From the NCBI RefSeq assembly GCF_025766255.1, contig NW_026516679.1:496001-560000 (forward strand): DNA of 64,000 nt, written 5' to 3'. Each line of letters begins with the position of its first letter. Position 1 is the first letter of the stretch. Shown here piece by piece: positions 48,114-59,740 of the stretch. The notes under the pieces are model-generated. The model was given only the letters and a program-made list of their open reading frames with translations, searched no databases and was not told the origin of the DNA. The stretch is from Zychaea mexicana. Taxonomy: Eukaryota > Mucoromycota > Mucoromycetes > Mucorales > Lichtheimiaceae. The translations under genes were made by a program, and so were the position numbers.

Positions 48114-48515
48114 TCTGTAAATAATGGTGGTATGAGCTGATGGCAGTTCCCTTTCTGTTTCGAAGTCATCATCATCAAGTGGTGCTCTATCCTGGACATC
48201 AATCACCCGGGTAACCTTCATATAGCAAGCAGCAAGTGGGTGTTTAATCTGTGCAAACGCTTTTTCTTTATCCTCGCTTGTTATGTTTTCGTGCAAAATG
48301 GTGATGCCAGGTTTTGTAACAGGGGACGTTTTTGACTTATTGATAAAATAGAAAGGTACACGGTGGTGCACTTTGCAGTGTGCACCCTAATCGCTCGTTT
48401 CGGTGAAGTGGCTTATTTTGACTGGGTGCACACCCAATGGTGTGCACCCCTTTTCGCGATACCCCAAATTTTTGAAGCGCTTCACCCTCCGACTCCAACT
48501 CGTATGTAGCCAGCA
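48114..48515 (-). pseudogene. unidentified short gene broken by a foldback insertion
   Basis: Two minus-strand stretches look like one protein: MLATYELESEGEALQKF (48,515-48,467) and INKSKTSPVTKPGITILHEN ... PLAACYMKVTRVIDVQDR ... DDDDFETERELPSAHTT (48,355-48,114). A GGTGCAC foldback of about 110 bp lies between them. Family not recognised. Confidence 0.35.
48356..48466. repeat. GGTGCAC-rich foldback sequence, copy 2
   Basis: Inverted relative to copy 1. The complement of its right end reads CGAAAAGGGGTGCACACCAT, followed by TGGGTGTGCACCC; several GTGCACC motifs fill the rest. It lies inside a short minus-strand coding-like stretch. Confidence 0.6.
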
Positions 48516-48867
48516 TCACGGTGTGAGTTGGGTTCTTCTTCTACTTTACCAATGCATGCAAATTATAGTATTAATAATACCTCAAGACTGGGCCATGAGA
48601 GAATGGAGAGACATCTTGCAATTCGAACCAACTGACCGCTTAACAAGCATATGAGAACGCACTCGCAAAATTATGTGAGTGTAAAAGAAAACATCGGAAT
48701 TTGGAGCGAAGAAAGAGAAAATATAATCGGAGATAGCAATTAACGATCAAAAACCTTTTAGCCCAAGAAATCAACAGATGGCTTCGGCTCGGTGCGGTGT
48801 CCAGCTGTCCCCCTCATGCGTGGTTTTGGTTTATCCTTCATTGATTGCACTTCTCTGTTTATATTTT

Positions 48868-49232
48868 TGAAGCGTTTGCCAGATGGCCTCGCCAGGACCT
48901 GCTGACGAGATGTCCCTCTCATGGGTAGCGTTTTTTCTTTATATTTCGTTTATGAAGCGTTTGCCAGATGGCCTCGCCAGGACCTGCTGTCGAGATGTCC
49001 CTCTCATGGGTAGCGTTTTTTCTCTATCATATATTTAGAAGCGCGTTTCTTATATTCTCCATTTATATTTTTGAGGCGTTTGCTAGATGGCCTCGCCAGG
49101 ACTTGCTGACGAGATGTTCCTCTCATGGGTAGCGTTTCTCCTCTATTTCTATTTTGAAGCGTATGCCAGATGGCCTCGCCAGGATCTGCTGCCGAGATGT
49201 TCCTCTCATGGGTAGCGTTTCTATTTCTCTAT
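48868..49232. repeat. minisatellite, four imperfect units of about 80-115 bp
   Basis: Each unit holds GCCAGATGGCCTCGCCAGGA, then CTGC[TC][GT][AC]CGAGATGT, CCTCTCATGGGTAGCGTTT and a T-rich spacer of variable length. Units start near 48,868, 48,952, 49,069 and 49,153. A diverged half unit may precede at 48,795. No open frame runs through. Confidence 0.85.
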
Positions 49233-50480
49233 GTCTTTTCACGAAGTTTTTACCAAATGGGCTAAGGAACGGGAAATTTAAGGAAATCTATCGACGGTAT
49301 CTCGTATGCTGTTGTGTTCGATTGGGCAGCGGCTTGGCGACCAAACTAAGACGCAGATCGAGAAATGATGGAAATCAAAGACACGCAAAGAGTGGGTTGA
49401 GAGCGATCATCTAATAGGGCAAATTAATGTGTATAATATGACCAGCATAAAATTAGCCGACTCTACCGTCATTTCAAAACGGAAGAGAAAGACGATGATG
49501 GATGTAATTAAATCAGTATTCTTTGACTCTTTTGACATAAAGAAGTGGACGAATTATGAAAATTAGAATAGATATTTGCAGAAGTCCGAGGAAGGGAGTT
49601 GTGTAGTCATTGTGAGTGGAGTTGTGGGGCGCAGGCTCTGACTTCTGTTGAGAGGTTGTCGGTCCAAATCCGGCTGTTTGCTGTTTCTTGCTGTATTCCT
49701 GATGAAGGTCGTCACTTCGGCGAAATCGTTATGACAGGATATGCATGGTGCTCCCGGGTGCATTGGATTGGTCCATAATACCAAAAACATATTGGTGTGT
49801 CGCTAGCCCCTCGTTTGTACCTAATGTAATATGGCTCGATATTGGCAGTTCTATATGCATGTACACACTGAAATGAACTGAGACCCGACCTGGGGCATCC
49901 CTTGAAAAAGTGGGTGGGAATAAGGGATCGGGAATAGGGTGGTAGGGGTCCCAATTTGTTTTACTAATTCGGCACCAGCAATAACATTATGATACCTCAA
50001 ATGTCAACATCATAACCATTAACGTATACAAAAACCGTATCCACGATGGTAGTATATACACCTTGTGGATCAGGATGAGAAGGTCTGAGTAGACGACATT
50101 ACCAGATGCAGCCTCTTCATATGTCATTATTTTTGATGAGAATTACTATTTCTTTTTACTTTTTCTTGATAAGCGCTTTACATTTTGAGATGGGATGCTT
50201 AAAAATACTTTTGCTGTACGTTTTACTACTAAAAAGTAGTGGCGATTTGTAGTTGATTCAGATTGATCATCATATAAAGTGTCGATGTTGCTGGTCGGTT
50301 TTGAAAAGAGCTCTGAAGGTTTGAGAGTACACCCGTGACCATTAGAGAGATTGCTTTTTTCGCACTGATGTTTTGTCTTTTACTACTGCGCTGACTATTT
50401 AAAAAATAATTGAGTGGATACCAAGTAATAATACCCTAATGATACTAGGAGTATCAAAAAAATGTTGATACCTTATTGAT
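49233..50480. other. spacer with a degenerate tRNA-like stretch
   Basis: Unique DNA between the two duplication units. At 49,625-49,675 GGGGCGCAGGCTCTGACTTC and GTTGTCGGTCCAAATCCGGC resemble the D-anticodon and T-arm of a tRNA-Arg, but arms do not pair fully. This may be a tRNA-derived SINE head. Nothing else recognised. Confidence 0.35.
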
Positions 50481-50555
50481 ACTATGTTGAGATCCGTCAT
50501 GATATCCGAGTTATTAAGATTTGATACCTTATTGATACCCCTTATTTTTTGCAGT

Positions 50556-52903
50556 GAGGAAGAGGCATGCAATTGGATCCGTCGACAAGAACCTGTGAAA
50601 CGGGATGTCTACAGGCTGAAAGAGGTGCTAGAGAAAACGATCTTGCCACAATTACCTGGTATCGTAACTCCTGTGATATCTGTTCGAATAATTACGCGTT
50701 ATTTACGAAAGTGGGGTTTCGCCTATCAAGAAAGTACAAAGGATGTATGCTATGTGTCTCTTTTTTTCGCGAACATGCTATCGAAGTCAAGTAATTAATC
50801 TTGAAATCTCTGAAGATATATTTTGACGGGCATGAGCGCGATGACGTTGTACAATATCGGAAAGAATGGGCTAGACGTATATGATGTCTTATCAAGTTAA
50901 GATGCGGAAATATGCTGCAGAGGATGGAGAGGATGAAGGCCCTGTGCTGCATGCTGATGAAGTTGAACACGTCCTGGTTACACACGACGAGTGTACGTTT
51001 TATGCAAATGACGATCAAAAAAAAGGTATAGCTAGAAGATGGAGAATCCATTCTTAAGAAGAAGGGGCAAGGTGCTTCAATAATGGTCAGCGACTTTTTG
51101 TGCGCATGTCATCGTCGATTACTGCTACCAGATGGTATTGGTGAAGGCACTGGATGCCCGGTTTAAGCACGAGAGATTATCTTGCCCGGGGCTAGATGCG
51201 ACAGCTACTGGAGGAGTCCGGACATGGTGAAGCAATTGGAAAAGAAGGCAATTCCAATATTCAACTTACTGCACCCATGCTGTAAAGGTATGCTCCAAAT
51301 AGTGGTAGCCCGTATGGATATTGATTTACTCACTTTATACATAACTTCATGGCTTATAAGGTGTATTTGTGTTCGACCAAAGTACAAACCACAATCCTTT
51401 TTCTGAAAATTCATTGCGTACCAACAAATTGAACATGACAAACCAAGTAGTTGACCAAAAGCAATATTTTAACAATCGAATGACTCATCGTATGCCTGAT
51501 GGATACTACATAAACGACAATGGCAACAAGCTTTATCAATCTATGTATAAAGTTATCAATGGAAAGATCTGTTTGAAAATTATAAAAGAGGTAGGTTGGA
51601 ACATCAACAAAATCAATGTGACCAAATTATTAAGTCTCATTCTGATACGCACGATGCATATTTTAAAAGGTTCTTGAAGAACGTGGACTTTGGCAGGAAG
51701 GGTTACGAGTCAAGGAAGCACAGAAACTACTCAGATCTCAGCCTGATTTTTCCTCTACGAGAAGCGCAATCGAAGACGTACATAGTTATCAAGGCTGGCC
51801 ATATCGCAGAACGCTATCCAAAGTACCACTGTGAATGCGGTTTTATCGAAAGATATTAGGGTGCTGCCAAACGCGAAGTTCGCAAGCGGTGTGACTATAG
51901 CCCAAAAAGCCTACAAGTAACTGTTCCAAAAGTCTTTGACGAGATTCCATTAACGATGATACATAACTAGGGGTCGCAATTGGATGGGTCGGGTCGGGTC
52001 AAGAAAACACTGACCCGACCCGACCCGTTCAACCCGACGGGTCAAAACTCGGGTTGACGGGTCAAGACTGATTTCAATGTAGTGATGAAGGAAGTGTCGA
52101 TCAGCCTGAACTTGAGCGCTGGAAGTACAAAACTCCATATATATATAGCTCTCTAAGATGATGGCATGCAAATTCCTAGCAGTGCTAGCAACATCTACGT
52201 TTTGAGTGATTATTCTTAAAGGTAAAGGGTTCTGTGCCATCACAAAAGAAATCACTTGGGCTCACATGCTTTAAAGAAAGCATAATATTCAAAGTGTGGT
52301 TGAAAATCGACTTCCCTATATGCCCCTTATCCTTTTCCCTTTTCCCTTTTCTTTTCACTTCTTTCTTCTTCCTTCGATTTTCTTTTCTCAATTCGTTTTC
52401 TGTCTTTTGTTAAATCGCGTCTCTTACTGCCACCCTCTATTGTATATTCTTATTGCACTATTGCTACTTCTTTACTCCTATCATATATATTGCTTATAGC
52501 TTACTTATCCCATACAGTTTATAAAGTATAATCCCACAATAAAAAGAATTAAGTACGTTTTATGCTATAGTTCTATAGCAGACATATTGACAACTAATTA
52601 TGTTTCCCAACAAGAAGATTGACTACTTAAATATAAGTACCTCATACATATTATATGTATACACGGGTCACGATGGGTCAACAGGTTGGGTCAAGGGTTG
52701 GACAGGTCGACCCGCGGGTCAGAAAAGCATCAACCCAACCCGTTGACCCGTCCTCAACCCGCGGGTTGGTTTTGACCCGCGGGTCAGATTGCGACCCCTA
52801 TACGTAACTTTGAACGAAAAGCATGTAGATTTAAAGATGCTTATGATCATAAATTTCAGGGACGAGAAGCGCTTCATGTAGTAAAACATTACACCAATTT
52901 TTG
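50556..52903 (+). pseudogene. Tc1/IS630-type DDE transposase relic (unit 2, longer copy)
   Basis: Pieces in order: SEEEACNWIRRQEPVKRDVY, ITRYLRKWGFAYQESTKD, VYFDGHERDDVVQYRKEWAR, VEHVLVTHDECTFYANDDQK (first catalytic Asp), AIPIFNLLHPCCKG, VFDQSTNHNPFSE (second Asp), VLEERGLWQEG, YPKYHCECGFIERY (Glu). This is the order of a DDE_3-like transposase family widespread in fungi. Stops and shifts are many. A hAT-type element (51,968-52,800) sits near the 3' end. The part from 51,354 on is duplicated at 28,176. Confidence 0.75.
51968..52800. mobile_element. hAT-type non-autonomous element, 833 bp
   Basis: Terminal inverted repeats TAGGGGTCGCAAT (13 bp, perfect) and flanking 8-bp sequence TACATAAC/TACGTAAC (51960-51967, 52801-52808). 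Unit 1 has the empty site TACGTAAC once (28793-28800). 8-bp duplications and TAGGG ends point to hAT. Both ends carry dense GGGTCGGGTC/GACCCG subterminal motifs. No transposase inside. Confidence 0.88.
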
Positions 52904-53337
52904 AATTATAAATTCCGCTAATGTATATGCACTTTATTCCATTATCATTTACTTTGACTCGACGATGCGATTTGCCGTTTTTTAAAAATATACGGTTTGA
53001 GATGACCTGCACCATATTAATATAACTCAGTTATACTTAAAAACATAGTACAGAAAATATTTTCTAAGGGGTAGACTATCGATATTTTTAATTGTGACAG
53101 TAGCAAAGGACAAAAGTACGTTTTTGAGAAAGTGCAGGGTTGAAACCAGGTCAATGTTCCACTGATTACCATGGCAACAAGTGTGGCAGGAAACAGACAG
53201 CACGTATGCAATAGGACGTTTCACGCTCCGACTGACGTCGTCGCTAACTTCGTATCCAGGTTACAGCTGCTTGGTTACCATTCTATTGCCTCCTTACGAT
53301 CTTTTGTCACCAGGCCTTTTATAACATTTTCAATATG

Positions 53338-53864
53338 ACTGGAACTCATCTCATCAAATACAAAAACTGTAAGCCTTTCTTAGCGTTTGCATAAGTGATT
53401 TAATTTCCATAGCTAACCCATAGTAGTGATATGCACTTTAATCTGCAGCGTTGCTACCGAGAATCGGACCTTTGAGCTTCAAGAAGTAATCGATCATGCC
53501 CAAGATCTTATCATCGACACCTGCGATCTTACGTGCACTGGCAGCGATTACCAAGCACAATGGCTAAACCGGATTCGTGCTTGTGCAAGGATTGAAGATG
53601 TTGCTGTGGTAACTATCATGTACTGGCGTACCTATAAACGCGCTTTTTGTTGCCATAGTGATAATCTAAGGTTTCTTTTGACCGGTAGTCCTCTAACAAG
53701 CCGAGCTGGAAAGCTATCGAGCAGCGGCTTGCCCAGAGAATAGAGCAGCGACAACGTACAAACGACAGCAACGACAGCAACGACAACAACAACAACAACA
53801 ACAATAGCAATAGCAACGGCGGCGACGAAGACGACAGCGGCGGCATTTCTAGTGCAACGCCAAC
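53338..53864 (+). pseudogene. repeat-family gene, 5' exons (unit 2)
   Basis: Near-identical to 29,317-29,843: VATENRTFELQEVIDHAQDL, MYWRTYKRAF, PSWKAIEQRL, then an Asn-rich stretch one CAA repeat longer. Interrupted at AAC (53,862-53,864) by Harbinger-like copy C. Confidence 0.55.
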
Positions 53865-55773
53865 GCGGGATGTGCAGTACGAAATTGGCTATAAATTTAC
53901 AATAGTTTTTGATAAATCTAATAAATTGCTTGCTGCCATATTAAATTATATCATCCATTTTGATATTTTATCAATTTTATGACATCATGTGACCAAAATC
54001 ATGTATTCAATGATTATAAAAATTGAAAATCCATAATATAAACAAAGAACGACCCAATGGATACAACAAACTATACACTACTGATTACAAATGAAGTAAA
54101 CTCAATTATTGCAAATTATTGGCAATTCCTAGAATGGAATTGGCCTACTGTACATAATAAATATAAACATAGAACTAATTTGAAACATATTAAATTCATA
54201 AAAAATTAAGGATGAATTGTTACGTAAATTAGGTTATGTTGCTGTATTTTATTTTCTAGTAGTTTTATATACAAACAAGGAATATCCCAGACCTTACTTT
54301 GAAATTGAAAAAGGATTATTTTTATTATATCATTTAGTCTCTGGAGTATGTGGTGAAAAATTTGAAAAATACTTACCACATAGCACATTTCATACATTTT
54401 ATCAAAAGTTTTGGATAGATGAGGACAACTACAAATGAATCAACAATATAGTAAATGATTCAATGAATAACATGTTTTCATCTACCAAATTACGTATTCT
54501 ATCTACTAGAAAGCATAATCCCGACTTATTTAAACATGTAACACTTGTATTGGATGGCCATGATTCAAGAATTAACTATGTAGATACTGAAATTGACCAC
54601 TTTCAAAGAATGTATTCTTATAAATTTAAGAAGAATAGAATACATACCCAATTTATTAGTGATATGAATGATATGATTATTTATACTTCTAAAAGTGACT
54701 TTTGTTCTGATAGCTCAGATGGTAGCATGTTTTTAAACATGAAATGATTTAAATATATGCATGAGAATGACATAATGGCAGTTGATGGTGGATATACTTT
54801 ATTTATCACACAATTTACAGAGCTTGATAATGAAAAAGGATATAACTTTAGTCATGATAATTTTGTATACCCTATATGTAAAAATGTAAATCAGCTCTTA
54901 ACGATTACAGAAGATCATTTTAATAAGACATTTGGAAGTTTTAGGACAAAAGTTGAGAATCACTTTTCAGAAATTGGGAATAAATTCTGCCGATTCAATA
55001 ATAACAAGTCAGTTGTTAAAATGGATAACATAAATTACTATAATCTGCAATTTCGTAGCTTGTCTATTAAAAAATATTACAAAATTTGTAGAAATGTTCA
55101 ATATTTCTATTTTACCACACCATAAACTATGGCACAGTAATGATTTTAATTTTCCAGTAGAGCATAAACTAATTGATATAGTGGTCAGCAATGATAAACA
55201 AAATAAAGATAAACTAGATAAAATGATCAGATTACAAAATGACCTGCTTAATATGGCTATATCAAATGAAGAAATGATTGTTGATAATGAATCTGATAAT
55301 AATTCAAATCAGAGTAATAGTGATAATGATGATGTTCCAAGATTTAATGAGCGTAGTAGAAAAAGAAAGCGAAATAAAGGGAAACAACGAGCAATGGCAT
55401 CATATGAAATAGAAGAGATTATTAGGCATAAAACTGAAAATGGTACATATTTGTTTGAGGTAAAATGGGTTGGATATAGTGCTGATGATAACAGTTGTTT
55501 ATCAATTGATAAATTTAATCAAAAGGATTTATTGAAGGAATATATCAATAAGCATAATCTTGGTATATTATAAAATTGCATACTCTACTATTTACAATAT
55601 TTTCTTCAACTGGTATATAACATAATGTGAATTTTACCTGGCATTCCTTTCTTACCAATTATTTTTATATATACACAAAATTCAATTTTTTGTACAATTT
55701 GGATTTTTACAGCCAATAGATTTCTTACAGCCAATAATATTATCTAATATCTAATTGGAGTTGGATGTCCCCC
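53865..55773 (+). mobile_element. Harbinger-like element, copy C (chimeric flanks)
   Basis: Left flank AAC and 5' exons as in copy A, right flank ATT and 3' exons as in copy B. So the flanking triplets do not match: the copy is a recombinant of an A-type and a B-type insertion. It has the B-type internal deletion of the second gene. Confidence 0.8.
54057..55573 (+). pseudogene. chromodomain transposase, copy C
   Basis: Shares the N-terminal 2-nt loss of copy A and the 2-nt loss near the C-terminal third with B and D. It adds its own stops (TGA at about 54,436 and 54,745). Chromodomain readable at the end: IEEIIRHKTENGTYLFEV, KWVGYSADDNSCLSIDKF; the usual Trp is Cys here. Confidence 0.75.
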
Positions 55774-56460
55774 ATTGCAAACGCCCAGGCAAGAAATAAC
55801 AAAAGAAAACTCGCAGCCATCGATGCGTCACTGAAGAAAACAATGGGCCATTGCATCGACACCATCTACACGAGCAGCAGTATAGAGCTGGGGGGGCTCA
55901 GAATTGGAAAAGATAATGACGATACTAAGGAAATGAAAGATAGCATGCTAAAGCTTCTGATTGTTCTGAAGGACATGCTCGCATCAATTGTAACTCCAAT
56001 GCCGTCGATCTTACACCATGCTCATGTACTAGGTTACAACATCAAAGGTATGATGCAACTGCAAAGTATTTCCAAATTTGATGATAAACCCACAAACATG
56101 TTTTTGATGCCTCAATCCAATAGGGAACGCTGTTACCTTACTTGATGTCGATGTTCCAGAAGGATTTGTTACCCGTATCCGACGAATCAAAGACTTACAG
56201 TATCCAAGCGGCAGCGCTGACTACATTTTGCGAATTGTTCTACTAATCGAGCTCGCAATCCAAGGAAAAATGATCGTTGATGGGACACTCAACTAAATCC
56301 ATAGCACTCGGATCCCAGTGATCGACGGTACGAGAGTCAATCCCCTACCCGAATCCTTTATCCCGCATTCTCTGTCATCTTCGTCTTCATCATCATCTTC
56401 AAACTCCCCCCTTCATTCACAAGACAGCTTCTCTCAATCTAACAAAAAGCAACACAATTA
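55774..56460 (+). pseudogene. repeat-family gene, 3' exons (unit 2)
   Basis: Same exons as 46,334-47,020: AQARNNKRKLAAIDASLKK, IELGGLRIGKDNDD, an intron at about 56,048-56,123, NAVTLLDVDV. One extra stop (TAA for CAA at about 56,293). Confidence 0.6.
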
Positions 56461-56585
56461 GTATACCCTGTACAAATATCATTTTTCCCGTAACAACATG
56501 ATACCATCACTTCTGCCATAATCAGGGTAATCCAATTCGGATAGCTGGCGAAAAATTGGCATAGAGATGCTTATTCATATAACCA

Positions 56586-56933
56586 CAGTTGACCCCCTTT
56601 AATGTCAACCCTCAAGTACACCTGAAAGTGTTGACGCTAACGGGGGTTGACGTTAAAGGGGGTGGCACAAAGTTTAACCGTAGAATAAAATATTAAACCA
56701 GTGCACCTCAACACAATGTATGTATGCAACAGAGTCGTTCCTAACAATGTATTTTCAACCAACAATGAAATAACCTCTTTTGATTAGATATGTTTGACCT
56801 CAATAAGAAGTCAACCCTAGCCAAGGTGTCGACATTGACCTTATATAAAAGTTGAAATTTATCTCTGCTAAAATGTGAGGTTCTCAGAAAAAGGTTGACC
56901 ATATCGGGGGTTGACATTAAAGGGGGTCCACTG
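56586..56933. mobile_element. pogo/Tc1-type non-autonomous element on a chimeric junction, 348 bp
   Basis: Terminal inverted repeats CAGTTGACCCCCTTTAATG and CAGTGGACCCCCTTTAATG (one mismatch). The right end is followed by TA inside the transposase gene (TAGTGGTCAGC), as expected for TA target duplication. The left flank is CA and belongs to the 3' flank of the repeat-family gene. The element therefore joins two unrelated flanks. Confidence 0.75.
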
Positions 56934-56976
56934 TAGTGGTCAGCAATGATAAACAAAATAAAGATAAACTGGATAA

Positions 56977-57327
56977 ATGATCAGATTACAAAATGACCTG
57001 CTTAATATGGCTATATCAAATGAAGAAATGATTGTTGATAATGAATCTAATAATAATTCAAATCAGAGTAATAGTGATAATGATGATGTTCCAAGATTTA
57101 ATGAGCGTAGTAAAAAAAGAAAGCAAAATAAAGGGAAACAACGAGCAATGGCATCATATGAAATAGAAGAGATTATTAGGCATAAAACTGAAAATGGTAC
57201 ATATTTGTTTGAAGTAAAATGGGTTGGATATAGTTCTGATGATAACAGTTGGTTATCAATTGATAAATTTAATCAAAATGATTTATTGAAGGAATATATC
57301 AATAAGCATAATCTTGGTATATTATAA
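56977..57327 (+). pseudogene. chromodomain transposase C-terminal fragment, copy E
   Basis: Open for 116 codons: NDLLNMAISNEEM, the acidic N/S linker, RSKKRKQNKGKQR and an intact chromodomain (IEEIIRHKTENGTYLFEV, KWVGYSSDDNSWLSIDKF). No catalytic domain remains. Confidence 0.75.
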
Positions 57328-57387
57328 AATTGCATACTCTGGGTAATATATCATTGATACTATATTATTTATAAATATTGATTGTAT

Positions 57388-57789
57388 TTAAGGAATGATT
57401 GAATTGAAATATAAATAAAATGGGTTTCCTATAATAACTTTAATAGGTTTAGATTTCTTCTTTTTCTTGTTTTCTTTTTTTTTAATTTTCTCATCTTCAG
57501 TGTTATTAGATTTATAAACAACAAGTTTTTTATTTTTAGGAATATGAAGCTTACTATGTTGACAGCAAAGGTAATCCTTTTTACCATCAGGTAAATATGT
57601 TCTGATTTTTCTACCACAAAACTGACCATCACGTTTTCCTTTTTTAAATTTATGGGTACAAAAAGCATTATTCATGCTCAAGTATAAAAAGTAGTCTGTT
57701 GAAAACAATGACTTTATTTTATTTTGTAATTTTATTTTTAATTTTTCTACAATATTTTTATTAATGTAAGAATCCAATTCATTTTCCAT
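57388..57789 (-). pseudogene. Cys-rich protein gene of the Harbinger-like element, copy E
   Basis: Open from MENELDSYINKNIVEKLK, with FCTHKFKKGKRDGQFCGRKI: one of the cysteines of copy A is Arg here. An 18-bp duplication near 57,788-57,810 and lost frame remove the first 30 codons. Confidence 0.6.
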
Positions 57790-58230
57790 AAATACATCTC
57801 CATAAATACATCTAATTCTTTGTTAAGATTATTATGTAATTGGATATAGTTGATTGGAAGGAATTCATTTAATGCAACCATTTTTATTGAATCTTTGAAA
57901 CACTTTCTTTCTTCAAATATAAAAATTCAACTTTTGTCAAAAACGTAATTGAGTTTGAAATTTATTTCTTGGTATAAATTATTTATTTCTTGGCATAAAT
58001 TAAAAGTTTTCTAATAACATTTCTATTAAATGCTCTCGAAACCTATATTCATTATCTTGCTATAAATTCAGTACTATTTACAATATTTTCTGCAACTGGT
58101 ATATAACATAATGTGAATTCATACCTGGCATTCCTTTCTTACCAATTATTTTTATATATACACAAATTCAATTTTTTGTACAATTTGGATTTTTACAGCC
58201 AATAGATTTCTTACAGCCAATAGTATTATC

Positions 58231-59269
58231 TAGGGATCCGAATCAGAACCGTAGAACCGGAACCGAACCGAAACCGAAACCGAGAAAATACGGTTCGGTT
58301 CCTGTCAAGAACCGAACCGGAACCGAACCGGTTCTGTATAAGTAGAACCGAAGAACCGAGAGGCAGAAGATTGCAATCAGCGATTTTGGTAATTAGTATT
58401 AAGTAGGCTATAATGGAAGTTACGAACAATGTTATTCCGAAAAGACCACGAAGTAGTGTATTTACAAGCCATACTTTATTGAAAAACTTAACAAAACCTG
58501 CAAAAGCAGAAGGGAGTAAAAAATAGTAAAGAAGAGAAGAGAACAAAATAAAAAAACACTTCTTCTGACGGCAGCTTGCTTTCTCCGCCCATGACGCATA
58601 TGATTACTTGTTCCTCTACTTTGCTGCCCACAATGCATTTTTCTCCATGACGTACTACTTTACTAGATTTATCATGGCTTCTCAATCAGTTTTATCAAGT
58701 TTGTGCATTCCGTTTGAGATTGCGCATTCTGGGGCTCATAACAGAATTATCTTACCCATTCACCCTTTGCCTTTTATGAGACACTATACACTATACACAC
58801 GTAGAGACACAGCAGCTGTATGTACTGCCGGTTGTGGTTCAATTCCTCCAATGTTACGATAACATATTGTACTAGTAATACTAAGTCGCTCTAAGTAAGT
58901 ACTACAAGCTCCACTTTTTTTTTGTAAAAACTGTGCTTCAATCTTTTAGCCATGCAATGACCCACATCGTATGAGAATGTTTACATTCTGTTTCTCTTAT
59001 TCATTTTGAGATCGCTGTTCAATGTACAATAATAAACTATTCTTTTTTACTGCAGTATTCAAGTATACCGTGACATTTGAACACACACATCAGCTTTCAT
59101 TTAAAGATACCGAATCTTGCCTTTTTTGTATACATGATGGGTTCGGTTCTTCGGTTCGGTTCTTCGGTTCTACGGTTCTCGTCGGTTCTAGTCGGTTCGG
59201 TTCTTGCTTTAGACGGTTCGGTTCGGTTCCCTTTAAGAACCGAACCGAACCGAACCGTGCGGATCCCTA
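58231..59269. mobile_element. hAT-type non-autonomous element, 1,039 bp
   Basis: Ends TAGGGATCCG / CGGATCCCTA, with exact 8-bp duplication GTATTATC (58223-58230, 59270-59277). Copies A, B and C have the empty site. Subterminal regions are packed with GAACCG/CGGTTC motifs (58,245-58,360 and 59,138-59,260). The interior is non-coding by eye. Confidence 0.88.
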
Positions 59270-59306
59270 GTATTATCTAATATCTAATTGGAGTTGGATG
59301 TCCCCC

Positions 59307-59740
59307 AACATCGAAAAGCAGCTCATCACTAAAAACACACCTGACCAAAAAAGATAAAGAGGAGATCAAGAGGCTCCTTACTGGAGTGGACTCGTATAAG
59401 TTTTGGACGTTGAAGTCCACGGAGTTGAGAGCGTGAGGAAACGGGGAAGGTGTCAAGTCAGTTGAAGAAAAGATGTACGACTTTGCGATCAAGTGCAATT
59501 ATTGGCAGTAAGTATTATTTATTCACCCAAAGCGACTGTAAGCTTGAAACAAACGAGAAAAACTAAAATGTGCAATTGGTTATAGCCCGTATCAATCCAT
59601 GATCTTAGATCTAGACGATGCTAATTAGACAGAAGTGTTCACGACGGAGGAGCTGAAAGAAATTCGAGCACACGGAGCTCCCATATTACACACCGTGCCC
59701 GAAGACGTTCAAGAAAAATTAGGGTTACAAGCGTTCTTTA
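59307..59740 (+). pseudogene. repeat-family gene, middle exons (unit 2)
   Basis: Same two exons as 32,450-32,883, with a TAG for TGG (TTAGACAGAAG near 59,627) in the second exon. The donor GTAAGT at 59,741 opens a 2.1 kb intron. Confidence 0.6.

Larger units (their letters stand above)
56934..59306 (+). mobile_element. Harbinger-like element, partial copy E
   Basis: Only the 3' half: the end of the transposase gene with the chromodomain, the Cys-rich gene and the right end, followed by AAC and the middle exons as in copy A. It is interrupted by a hAT-type element (58,231-59,269). Confidence 0.75.
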